From: Cryobacterium roopkundense
Lineage (GTDB): Bacteria > Actinomycetota > Actinomycetes > Actinomycetales > Microbacteriaceae
Assembly (NCBI RefSeq): GCF_014200405.1
Contig: NZ_JACHBQ010000001.1
Coordinates: 4,340,001-4,404,000, forward strand
Direction of reading: 5' to 3'
Length of the DNA stretch: 64,000 bases
Shown here: positions 15,938 to 23,994 of the stretch, in pieces
Numbering within the stretch: the stretch's first letter is position 1
Layout of the letters: each line of letters starts with the position of its first letter
Made by a program: the position numbers and the translations under genes
The notes under the pieces: model-generated
Told to the model about the DNA's origin: nothing
Database searches by the model: none
Seen by the model: only the letters and a program-made list of their open reading frames with translations

Positions 15938-16352
15938 AGTGCTTAAAAGGTCGGTGAAGCGGGATCGTTTGACGTGTTTTACACCTGATCAAACGCTTAA
16001 TCACCTAATCACGCGTCCGTACGACGTGAGAATTTGGATCTCGCTGGGGTGTTCCTGCTCGAGTTGCGATCGCATTGCAATGACCTTCATTTACGAGCAG
16101 AAAACCGATGGCCGGGTGACGTCAGAAGCGGGCGTCAAGGTTTGCCTGTGAATCCCCTGTGGGGGCGTCCTGTTTGTTCAATCCCCAGGCAGGCCACGTC
16201 GGGTCGCAGTGCCGGCGGCCAACTGGGGGATCGGCGCCGGAGGCCCGCACGCCCCGACAGCGGTCCCTCACTGGCACACCGGGTAGACAGCTCGTCTTCC
16301 CTGTGGCCTAGACTGCGGTGATCATGAACCACAATCACCTTGGGGGCTCTCG
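15938..16352. other. Gene-free region upstream of the WXG100 cluster
   Basis: No gene is seen in these 415 bases. An AT-richer block (about 15945-16020) with TTGACG at about 15970 may hold a promoter. TAGACT at about 16308 could be a -10 element for the rightward cluster, with a weak partner about 19 bp upstream. Confidence 0.4.
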
Positions 16353-16697
16353 ATGGCTGGCATGAAGTTTGCAATGGGATCCGACGTTCTGTCGCATCTG
16401 ACGAAGAAGACGAGTACCTCGTCGGATGACCTCGGGTCGCTCGTGAAGCAGCTGTTCGAAGCGGCCGCTCCGCTCGAAGGTCGGTTCAACGGTGCCGGTC
16501 GCGCCGCGTTCGACAGGTTCAAGAACGAGACGGATTCGATCTCCGCCGAGCTCAACGGTGCGCTGGGGTCGATCCTCACCGGTATCGCCGGGCAGGACCT
16601 CGCGTTCGGCCAGGCCGACCAGGAGTTCGCCGACCAGACGACGTCAGCACAATCCGGGGCGGGTTTCGACTCGGCGCGGTTCGGTTCACGGGGATAG
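16353..16697 (+). CDS. WXG100/ESAT-6-like protein
   Basis: This 114-residue helical-hairpin protein is of the Esx type. The turn between helices reads FNGAGRAAF, with the usual W-x-G replaced by N-G. The C-terminal tail is Gly/Ser-rich (SGAGFDSARFGSRG). Such proteins form heterodimers secreted by type VII machinery or chaperone toxin N-termini. It is the first gene of a five-gene rightward cluster ending in a nuclease toxin and immunity genes; the next gene starts 11 bp downstream. No EccC or EccB gene is present, so secretion would rely on a system encoded elsewhere. Confidence 0.8.
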   Translation: MAGMKFAMGSDVLSHLTKKTSTSSDDLGSLVKQLFEAAAPLEGRFNGAGRAAFDRFKNETDSISAELNGALGSILTGIAGQDLAFGQADQEFADQTTSAQSGAGFDSARFGSRG

Positions 16698-16708
16698 GGA
16701 ACACGCTC

Positions 16709-17029
16709 ATGGCATCAGGCGGTAACGCGGCGGATCGTCGCGACTATGACATTGCGGCATCACAGAATGCGCAGGACAACTTCAACGCGATCGCCGGGCG
16801 GCTCGAGGCCCTGATCGACCAGCGCGACGCCGACGTGAAGGCCATGATGGCCGACTACCAGGCCGACGGTGTGTCGGAGGAGTACGCGTCGAAGGAAATT
16901 CGGTGGAACACCGTAGCGGGGCAGGTGAAGCAGATCATCACGTCGCTGCGTTCCTCGCTGGCGACCAACGACGAGACCGCTCAGTCGGCTCTCGCTCGTG
17001 GCCGGTCCGCCGTTCAGAACATCGGATAG
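16709..17029 (+). CDS. WXG100-like partner protein
   Basis: The 106-residue product is two long helices around a DGVSEEYASKEIRW turn. This resembles the pore-forming ESAT-6-like family or the second Esx subunit of toxin operons. It lacks a signal peptide, consistent with type VII export. It lies between the first Esx-like gene and the DUF6507-like gene, and is probably part of the loading complex for the large toxin downstream. Confidence 0.75.
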   Translation: MASGGNAADRRDYDIAASQNAQDNFNAIAGRLEALIDQRDADVKAMMADYQADGVSEEYASKEIRWNTVAGQVKQIITSLRSSLATNDETAQSALARGRSAVQNIG

Positions 17030-17065
17030 TCCCGTGTTCACGGTCGCTCGGCGCGAGCCTTCCGC

Positions 17066-17425
17066 ATGAGTGGCTGGAGTATCGACCCGTCGGGCGTGCA
17101 GTCAGTTCTCGCGTCGGTGGTAACCGCCGCGTCCGAGCTGCGCACGGCCCTCGACTCCGCGTCGACGTCGTTCGCCGAACTCGCGACAGGTGCCGGCCCG
17201 AACATGGCCGATGTCCCGGCCGCGATCCAGGCCCTGATGGAGAGCGAACAGGGCCGCCTCACGGCGATCGGCAACCGCATCACCGCCGGGTCCCTCGGCG
17301 CGAGCACGGCCACGATCGGGTACATCCAGGGGGACGAGGAGATGGCGGCCACCGCGCAGACGGCGGCCGGCCACGCCGCGTCATCCGGTGATTTGTCGTT
17401 CTTCAACGCGGCTGGAACGCCCTGA
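17066..17425 (+). CDS. ESX-type small helical protein (DUF6507-like)
   Basis: The 119-residue product begins MSGWSIDPSGVQSVLASV, the pattern seen in small proteins encoded directly before LXG/WXG-type toxins in actinobacteria (DUF6507 type). Three helices rich in Ala follow. Its last base overlaps the first base of the toxin ATG (TGATG), so synthesis is coupled. It probably acts as an export adaptor for the toxin. Confidence 0.65.
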   Translation: MSGWSIDPSGVQSVLASVVTAASELRTALDSASTSFAELATGAGPNMADVPAAIQALMESEQGRLTAIGNRITAGSLGASTATIGYIQGDEEMAATAQTAAGHAASSGDLSFFNAAGTP

Positions 17426-19749
17426 TGCTGGCATCTGGCGAGGTTCAACCCGATAGCGATCTAATCAAGCCCGAATTGATCCCGGGCGACGACATCGACC
17501 CCGCCGTGATCGCCGGGTCCGCGACCGGTTTTTCGAGCGCGGCAACCACCGTCACCGATAAGGGCGCTGCCGTCGTCACCCAGTGGGCCGCGCTGTCCGG
17601 CGTGTATGCGGCCCCGGAGTCACCCGAACTTCTCGACGTGATGAACCCGGTCACGGTGGATTCTGCCGCTCTCGGCCAGACCTTCGCCTCCCTGTCGAAG
17701 ATCATCGCGAATTTTGCAGACGACGTGGCCCCCGTAAAGACCCGACTAGCCGCTCTCCGAGAAGAAGCTCGCGTGTTCGTCGCGCGGGTAGCGGACGGCA
17801 TCACTGTCAACATCGGGGATATGGAACATCCAGCGCGTGACGCTGGAATCGTCAGCTTCATGGTTACCGACTGGGTGGACATGGGCCCTCAAGTCATAAG
17901 CTGGCGCCAGCATCAAGAGTCAGTGGACATGAACAAGGCCTTGGTCCACCGGGTGAACGTAGAAGTCGCGGCCCTCCAGTCAATCCAAGCTGACTGCGTG
18001 AACGCGATCAACGCCCTGCGCACCGACACGGAAGTCGCCGCGATCATCCCGATCACGGCCTCCGACCTTGATTCGGGGGCTATAGCCCTGCCCTGGGGAG
18101 CTGCTACGGAGGGTGATCGTTCGTACACGGAGCTGTTCGGCGTCGGGTTCGTGAGTTCTCTGAAGGCCATGTGGGATGGCAGCGCCGCCCTGCTTAGCTA
18201 CAACGCCGTATCCGGACGCTGGGGTGACCTCGGCACCACCGGAACGGCCCTGTCGAGTCTGGGGATGACGGTCGCTGGGGTTGCGCTGTTCTTCGGGGCC
18301 GGTCCCGCGCTTGCGTGGAGGGAGGACGTTCACGTGCCGGGATGGTTGCAGCCGGTGGATGACTTCATGGACGACGCACTGGCCCACTCAAGCGCTGCAG
18401 GCAACGGATTCATCGCGGCCGACCAATGGGCAGACAATCCTGCCTCCGCGGCGGGTTCGGTGGCTGCGAACGTCCTCACCCTGGCTATTGGCGGACCGGC
18501 GGTCGCTGGAGGGAAGGCTGCAACGCTCGGTGGGCGGGCGGTAACGATCATCGGTCACGCGGCCGAATTCGTCGTACCGATGGGGTCCTGGGCCGTGCGC
18601 GGAGCCACCTCGGGCCTGCTGCATGCTGGGCAGGGGCTGTCAGTGATAGCGGACGCTGCCCGGCTGAGCCTCGTCACTGGCGTGAGCACTTCCCGTGTCG
18701 CTCTCGCGGAAGCCTTGCGCACAGTCGGTGATTCCATTCCTGCCGTCAGCATTGTTCCGGGATACTCCGCCGTCACCCCGGACGGTGCCGGGTTCGGTGC
18801 TGCTCCGCGCCTGGTGGTTGGTGAGCCAGGAAGCGGCGGCAGCTTTCTGCACAGCGTCGCTGACCGCGTAGATGCGACGCGTGCGGACGGGCCAGTTCCG
18901 CCCGCCGCAGGTCAACTCGATGTGCAGCCAACGAGCACGTCCGACACGCTCACGGCCGATACGGGAGCCGCCGTTCATCGGCCGGACGGTGACGGGGTGG
19001 GCGGCGGCCTTGAGGTCAAGGGGGACGTCGGGCCGCCTGAGATGGGCCCTCGTGCGATTCCGCAGGATTATCCACGCCCACCCGTAGGGCATGAGGTACA
19101 CGCCTCTGGGCGCGATCTACCGGGCAGCCGGACGCCGTTCGCGGCGCGGACGGATTTGCTCCCCGACACCGTTTATCACGTCGAAGGTCGAGGCGATTTC
19201 TACACAAATTCGCACGGCACCGTCAACTACGTTGAAACGACCTATGGCGGAACACGAAACCTCAACGCGGATCTCATGCATCCGCAACCGGACACGACCT
19301 ACGTCGTGCATCCGAGCGTGGTTGACCCGATTGATGGGGCGAGTTACGCGCACGTATTTCAGACGGACGACCAAGCACACACGGTGCTGGCTCACACAGA
19401 TCGTCTCGCGTTCGGCGATGCTGATCGGTCTCCGTCTATCCAGTCGACCGTCGCCGCTTGGGGAGGCGCGCAATATGATGGAGGCCATCTGTGGGCCAAG
19501 GGCTTCGGTGGGGGCGGGGAGTACACCAACATGTCCGCCATGCTCACCGAGCTCAATCGTGGCGGTGGGAACAGCTACTTCAACCTTGAGAACACATGGC
19601 GTGGCATGTTGAAAGCGGACCCGAATACCAAGATCGAGGTCGACATCCGACCTCACTACCCAGACGGAGAAAAAGTGCCAGACGTATTCACGGTTCGGTT
19701 CGCGATCGACGGCGAACGCTCAACGACGCGGCGGTTTGAGAATGGCTGA
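17425..19749 (+). CDS. Type VII polymorphic toxin with C-terminal DNA/RNA nuclease
   Basis: The product is 774 residues. The N-terminal 220 residues are helical, like an Esx/LXG targeting domain. The middle (about 260-470) has hydrophobic Gly/Ala-rich segments (VAGVALFFGAGPALAW, VLTLAIGGPAVAGG) that may insert in membrane. A Pro/Asp-rich linker leads to the last 180 residues, which match NucA/Endonuclea_NS_2-type nucleases: D-G-G-H-L at about 685-689 with the catalytic His, then FGG, NMSAMLTELN and a C-terminal PDVFTVRF strand. It has no Sec signal. The stop overlaps the immunity gene by eight bases. It probably attacks nucleic acid in competing cells. Confidence 0.8.
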   Translation: MLASGEVQPDSDLIKPELIPGDDIDPAVIAGSATGFSSAATTVTDKGAAVVTQWAALSGVYAAPESPELLDVMNPVTVDSAALGQTFASLSKIIANFADDVAPVKTRLAALREEARVFVARVADGITVNIGDMEHPARDAGIVSFMVTDWVDMGPQVISWRQHQESVDMNKALVHRVNVEVAALQSIQADCVNAINALRTDTEVAAIIPITASDLDSGAIALPWGAATEGDRSYTELFGVGFVSSLKAMWDGSAALLSYNAVSGRWGDLGTTGTALSSLGMTVAGVALFFGAGPALAWREDVHVPGWLQPVDDFMDDALAHSSAAGNGFIAADQWADNPASAAGSVAANVLTLAIGGPAVAGGKAATLGGRAVTIIGHAAEFVVPMGSWAVRGATSGLLHAGQGLSVIADAARLSLVTGVSTSRVALAEALRTVGDSIPAVSIVPGYSAVTPDGAGFGAAPRLVVGEPGSGGSFLHSVADRVDATRADGPVPPAAGQLDVQPTSTSDTLTADTGAAVHRPDGDGVGGGLEVKGDVGPPEMGPRAIPQDYPRPPVGHEVHASGRDLPGSRTPFAARTDLLPDTVYHVEGRGDFYTNSHGTVNYVETTYGGTRNLNADLMHPQPDTTYVVHPSVVDPIDGASYAHVFQTDDQAHTVLAHTDRLAFGDADRSPSIQSTVAAWGGAQYDGGHLWAKGFGGGGEYTNMSAMLTELNRGGGNSYFNLENTWRGMLKADPNTKIEVDIRPHYPDGEKVPDVFTVRFAIDGERSTTRRFENG

Positions 19750-20224
19750 AGTGCAGGGGCTTGGCCTGCAGGGGGAAGCGTTTAATGCGTTGGGCAAAGT
19801 CCTGTTTGGGATGTTGGCCGACGGCGACGACCGGATTGAGTACAGCGCGAGCATGACGGCGCCAGTCACAAGCTCGGACGTGATGATATTCAACGCGACC
19901 GGTCAATTCGAGACTCCTGACGGGCGCGTCAACTCGTCGGAGGAGCCAGATGAGCTGTACGACGCTCTCAAAGCGTTGAGGGCGGCGTGTTATCGCCCCG
20001 GTACTGGTACGTGGTTCAGCATTCGCGTGGTGGTGCTCGCGACGGGCGCGGGAACGGCGGAGTACAACTATGACAACGAACCGGACTTTGGTCTCGGTGG
20101 GATTGACCCCATCTGCTATGTGACGGACCAAGATAGATTCCCGCGAGATGAGGACAAACAGCCGGAGTGGTTAAAGCTCCGGTTAGCTGAAGGACGCGCG
20201 GGGATAGCCGCTCGCGGTCAGTGA
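19742..20224 (+). CDS. YezG/DUF600-like immunity protein
   Basis: The 160-residue product starts at ATG 19742, inside the toxin stop region. The pattern PGTGTWFS, YNYDNEPDF, FPRDEDKQPEWL is that of YezG-type immunity proteins, which bind nuclease toxins of the YeeF class. The direct overlap with the toxin gene supports a cognate pair. It has no membrane segment, so it acts in the cytoplasm. Confidence 0.8.
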   Translation: MAEVQGLGLQGEAFNALGKVLFGMLADGDDRIEYSASMTAPVTSSDVMIFNATGQFETPDGRVNSSEEPDELYDALKALRAACYRPGTGTWFSIRVVVLATGAGTAEYNYDNEPDFGLGGIDPICYVTDQDRFPRDEDKQPEWLKLRLAEGRAGIAARGQ

Positions 20225-20288
20225 CGTGCCCCGCTCATTCGGGGCGGCGTACGGGGCAGGCACCAAGTTGAGGGAGGCTTAATCGAAG

Positions 20289-20753
20289 ATGAAGTACTCA
20301 CCACGTGCTGAAGAATCCGCGAAATACCCCGGAATATTCGGGCAGAAGATTCTGCTGGAGAAACTCGGCAAGATCCTCTATTCGAGTATTCCTCTCGGAT
20401 TTGACAGCGTTGTCTTCAAGGTCAGGACGCTGGCGCCGTGGGGACAGGCATCGATGGACATCACTCGCGCGGATGGTTCTGCCCAGAGCGCTACGGTCGC
20501 CGACAACGCGATGCAGTGCGCTGGCGAGCTTCGGGCAAATATGTATCGAGATGGACTCGGCACGTGGTTCAGTGCTGAGTTCACGGTCACTGCTGCAGGG
20601 AGCCTGCACACGACATATAACTACGACGACGAGCCGAACTGGACTCGCCCCGCGGAAGCTGTTTTCTACGTCGATGATCTCGAGCGTTTCCCGCGCGATC
20701 CAGAACACATCCCGGAGTGGCTGCGCCGCCAGGTGGAACTCGCAGGACGCTGA
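20289..20753 (+). CDS. Second YezG-like immunity protein
   Basis: The 154-residue product is a paralogue of the preceding gene, sharing GLGTWFSAEFTV, YNYDDEPNW, FPRDPEHIPEWLRR. The sequence has diverged strongly outside these blocks. Such extra immunity genes often protect against related toxins of other strains, or mark a displaced older toxin. A small hairpin (CCCCG...CGGGG) at about 20228 lies between the two genes. Confidence 0.75.
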   Translation: MKYSPRAEESAKYPGIFGQKILLEKLGKILYSSIPLGFDSVVFKVRTLAPWGQASMDITRADGSAQSATVADNAMQCAGELRANMYRDGLGTWFSAEFTVTAAGSLHTTYNYDDEPNWTRPAEAVFYVDDLERFPRDPEHIPEWLRRQVELAGR

Positions 20754-20755
20754 TC

Positions 20756-20908
20756 TTGGAGACATCGGACGATCTCGACTTCCCTGACCGGGAGCTGCCA
20801 GACGACGACCCGGATATCGTGAAGGGGATGGAGAACTTGCGTCTTTTGCGCGAGCATGAGGACGACATCCGAGACTTGCGGCCCCGGCCGAACAGACGCC
20901 CGCTCTGA
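20756..20908 (+). CDS. Very acidic 50-aa ORF (tentative)
   Basis: From TTG at 20756, two bases after the immunity stop, this gives 50 residues. The N-terminal half is strikingly acidic (SDDLDFPDRELPDDDPD) and the C-terminus basic (RPRPNRRP). It could be a small accessory of the immunity unit or simply high-GC readthrough. The tight spacing is its main support. Confidence 0.3.
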   Translation: METSDDLDFPDRELPDDDPDIVKGMENLRLLREHEDDIRDLRPRPNRRPL

Positions 20909-21177
20909 CGTGCGGATCGCCGCTCATGCCAGTACGCCGCAGGGCCGGCTCTTCGTCGCTACTATCGGTCGATGGCGGCAGGATGGTGTGCTCGCAACTG
21001 CGACCACTTTCTGTCCGCGTTCGGACCAACGGTGTTCCTTCCGACAATGCAGCAAGGCGGCAGCGCGGAGTCAGATCGCGCCGTCGGTGCTCATATCTCC
21101 CGACTCTAGAGGGGCGCCGCAAGGGTGCTGAACTGTGGCTGCAGAACTCAGACAATCGTGACCACCCACCGTTTCCG

Positions 21178-22707
21178 TCAGTCGCCGAGCAAGGGCGCCT
21201 GCTTCCGGGGATTCATGGCTGGCGCGATGTCGTTGAAAAGTTCAGGATGATCCAATCGCAACTTCCGCTGCTGAGGTGTCATCGCCTTCGTCGCAGCAAA
21301 CTGCTCGGGCGACACAACTGGCAGACCTAGCTGCCGGTTGCGCTCGTTCATTTTGCGGAGCTTCTCGGTATCTCCTTCGCCTCGCGGCGCGAACAGGATC
21401 GCCTCAGATGCGGCGGATTCCGGGGACGTTTTGCGAGCGGTCGGAGATTCTTCCCTTGTCGATGACGCATCACGCAGAGCCGAGAGAGATACGGCGCCGG
21501 GACTGCATACAATAGCGCTCTGTTCGACCTGTGTGGGCGCCTCAAAGGGCCGCTGCGGCTCGGCGCCTGGAGCTTTTGCAGTCTTGTAGTCAGCGATCAT
21601 GCGGCGAGTCTCAGCGTTTGCTTGTTCATCGACTTCCTTGAGCGCAGCGCGCATCCGTTCTTTGAGTGACGACTTCTGCTGAGCCGGCCGGTGCTGTGGA
21701 TCAGGGAGGACCATCTTCACCGTGGACGCGACAACGGGCAGGAGTGAAACCGAAGACTGCAGGGCTGCACTGTTGCGTGCCAGCGCCAGATCTACCGCAT
21801 CCATCTCAAAGCCAGCACCGAGCGACGAACACCGTCGACGGTCGCTCGCTGCGGCTTCAGCGCGCGTGCCGTCGGGGTGCTCCCGCAGCATGCCGTACGA
21901 GATTCCGCGACCCTTCTTGCCGCGTTGCTGGACATGTATGCCGTGCTCGCGGCCCGCGTCGACAAAACTCGCCCAGTCGATAGCCGCTGGATCTGCGAGC
22001 GCTTGCTCGATGCGGGACTTGAGAACTGTCGAGCTGAACGGCTCTGTTTTGTGCGCTGCCCCGAACTCGTCGGCGATGTCGCTGTCTGCCTCCCACATGA
22101 GGTATCGCTGGAACTCGCGAAGCTCACTTCGCTGCGAGGAGTCACCCCTGCGGAGGCCGCTCGGCTCGCCACGCTCTCGGCGCTCAGTCGCATCGGAGAA
22201 CGCCTTCTTGAGATCGGCACGCTGCTCGAACCCTTCGGCTTCGAGAACGCGCTCGTGAGCTTCGACGAGTCGCGAGTGCATGACGATGCTGCTGTCAAGG
22301 CTTCGGCCTGTCTTAGTCTCGACGCTGTTCACGACAATGTGATTGTGCACGCAGCCTGTCTTCCCATCGCGCTGCGTGACGATGAGCACCTGCCGACCCG
22401 GGAACCGGTCTTCAGCCAGGGCACGGCCCAGCCGTTGGGCGGTCATCCACGAGTCAGGATCATCTGGATCGAGCTCATCTTTCGCGAAGCTTTCGATGAC
22501 GTGGTAGGCCTGCACAAACGCGCCAGGCTTGTCCTTGCCCCACTTCTTTCTGACGTCTCGCATCTGCTGCTTCGCGACCGAGACGAGCAGCCCGCCGACA
22601 CCGGACGCCATGACGTAGCGCTCGCCCTGTTGATCGGGTTTGTCATCGAGGGCGTAGCTGATGAGCGCATGACCTGAGCGCGAGGCACTCGCCACTACAA
22701 CGGGCAT
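21178..22707 (-). CDS. mobA: MobA/VirD2-type relaxase
   Basis: This 509-residue protein has an N-terminal relaxase domain: Y18 in ISYALDD is a candidate nicking tyrosine; H69 in YHVIESF and HNHIVVNS at 121-128 form the metal-binding histidine triad. It would nick oriT and lead the DNA strand in conjugative mobilization. The C-terminal half is a charged, low-complexity region ending in KLRLDHPELFND. It follows MobC on the same strand with a two-base gap. With no transfer channel genes in view, it would use a helper element. Confidence 0.85.
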   Translation of the reverse strand: MPVVVASASRSGHALISYALDDKPDQQGERYVMASGVGGLLVSVAKQQMRDVRKKWGKDKPGAFVQAYHVIESFAKDELDPDDPDSWMTAQRLGRALAEDRFPGRQVLIVTQRDGKTGCVHNHIVVNSVETKTGRSLDSSIVMHSRLVEAHERVLEAEGFEQRADLKKAFSDATERRERGEPSGLRRGDSSQRSELREFQRYLMWEADSDIADEFGAAHKTEPFSSTVLKSRIEQALADPAAIDWASFVDAGREHGIHVQQRGKKGRGISYGMLREHPDGTRAEAAASDRRRCSSLGAGFEMDAVDLALARNSAALQSSVSLLPVVASTVKMVLPDPQHRPAQQKSSLKERMRAALKEVDEQANAETRRMIADYKTAKAPGAEPQRPFEAPTQVEQSAIVCSPGAVSLSALRDASSTREESPTARKTSPESAASEAILFAPRGEGDTEKLRKMNERNRQLGLPVVSPEQFAATKAMTPQQRKLRLDHPELFNDIAPAMNPRKQAPLLGD

Positions 22708-22709
22708 GG

Positions 22710-23225
22710 CTACGCAACCCCGCGTGGTGGGAGACCTTGCCGAACCAGGTGCGCGATGCGCCGTTCGATCTCGTCTGGCAATGCCGTCATGTCGGCAACG
22801 CCCTCGAGTGCTGCTGACAGCTCGGCGGCCGTCACTGGATCGCCGATGTTGAGCCTCTTCGAGATCTGGTTCAGATTCCCGGAGATGTGCGAAACAAGAT
22901 TCCTGATCGGACCTAGCTCGTAGCCAAGGCGATCTGAAATGCTTGCAAGATTGACCCCCGGTGACAAGCCGCTGCGCTCCATAACGAGCGCTTGCGCTTC
23001 AATCTCGGCGGTGCCGAGCTTGTGCGTGATGAGCAATCGAAGGGCCTCACTGAAGGAGACATCTGTGATGTCACGACCGCTGGACTTGGCCAAAGCCCGG
23101 CGCACGTTTTCGACCGCTCGTTCCTCGCTTTCACTGAATCGCAGTGTGCGGCGCTTCGCGAAGTTGACGGCCTTCTTCCTCGTTCGCTTCGGCATCGCTC
23201 CGCTTGCCGCATCGTTCCTCGTCAT
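22710..23225 (-). CDS. mobC: MobC-type relaxosome accessory protein
   Basis: The 171-residue product has a ribbon-helix-helix-like N-terminus (RTLRFSESEERAVENVRRAL) and the MobC signature ISGNLNQISKRLN near residues 113-125. MobC helps open DNA at oriT for the relaxase. A GGAGG lies about ten bases before the ATG at 23225. It sits directly upstream of the relaxase gene, as in many mobilizable plasmids and elements. Confidence 0.85.
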   Translation of the reverse strand: MTRNDAASGAMPKRTRKKAVNFAKRRTLRFSESEERAVENVRRALAKSSGRDITDVSFSEALRLLITHKLGTAEIEAQALVMERSGLSPGVNLASISDRLGYELGPIRNLVSHISGNLNQISKRLNIGDPVTAAELSAALEGVADMTALPDEIERRIAHLVRQGLPPRGVA

Positions 23226-23994
23226 CAGTCCGCCCCCTCCGCTCGGTACTTCTTGTAGTCCGGTCCTGTATCTCCCACGCTCCGCGAGGGTGGTACCAGC
23301 CTACAAGAAGTACGGGCAAGCAGTTTATCCGTCAGACATATCGCTTCGCTCATGTCTTTGGATAACAGCTTGCTCAGGTGGCTACGCCCCCGAGACCCCC
23401 TGTGACCACGCGCATCCACCCCCGGTCGGGGCCGGCAAACACACACCGTGCGATGGCCGCGCGGCGGGCTTCACTGGTTGTGAACTCGGCCCTCCGCGTT
23501 GCTGCACCCGCGACGCAGGTCGAACGCCTGAGCGGCGAATTGACCAAGCCGTGGAGGCGTTCAGGCGCTGTGCGAGCACGGAGCTCTCATCGGGCCGACG
23601 TGTCCACGGTCCTGCCTCAACGGCTATCTTCAACGTGGTGAGCACAAATGTATCGGCGCCTAGGCCTTCACGGACCGGCCGAGGCGTCCGAGAGCCAGGG
23701 GCTGAAACTCGCGACCAGTATCTGACCAGTATGTGGACACTATTCGGTCATTTTCTGCCCGTCAAGAATATGTAGTGGTAAATGCAGCGTCGAGAGGGTG
23801 GCAAGTGACCACATTGTGGACATTCTGCGGTCCAATGCGGCCCACTCTGTTTGGCTTAGATGGAAGTGGGCGCGACGTGTCCACTTTCTGGCCGCTATTC
23901 GAAGGCTGCCCCGTTAGAGGAGGAGACGGACTGAGGAACGGCCTTGGACGCCGTGAGAGTCAGCCCTTGACAAGGTTTCTGAGAGACTCTTGTC
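23226..23994. other. Non-coding region with candidate oriT and repeats
   Basis: I see no gene in these 769 bases. The left part carries the 13-bp inverted repeat at 23246-23313, a candidate oriT. The right part has three GTGGACA-type repeats (about 23731, 23815 and, inverted, 23878). TTGACA at 23967 may be a promoter element, but it is too close to the next start to fit simply. Confidence 0.4.
23246..23313. other. Candidate oriT: 13-bp inverted repeat upstream of mobC
   Basis: GTACTTCTTGTAG (23246-23258) is exactly mirrored by CTACAAGAAGTAC (23301-23313). The interval includes GGTCCTGTATC and CCGCGAGGGTGG. Its position just upstream of mobC-mobA fits an origin of transfer or its regulator site. 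A precise nic site cannot be named. Confidence 0.45.
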
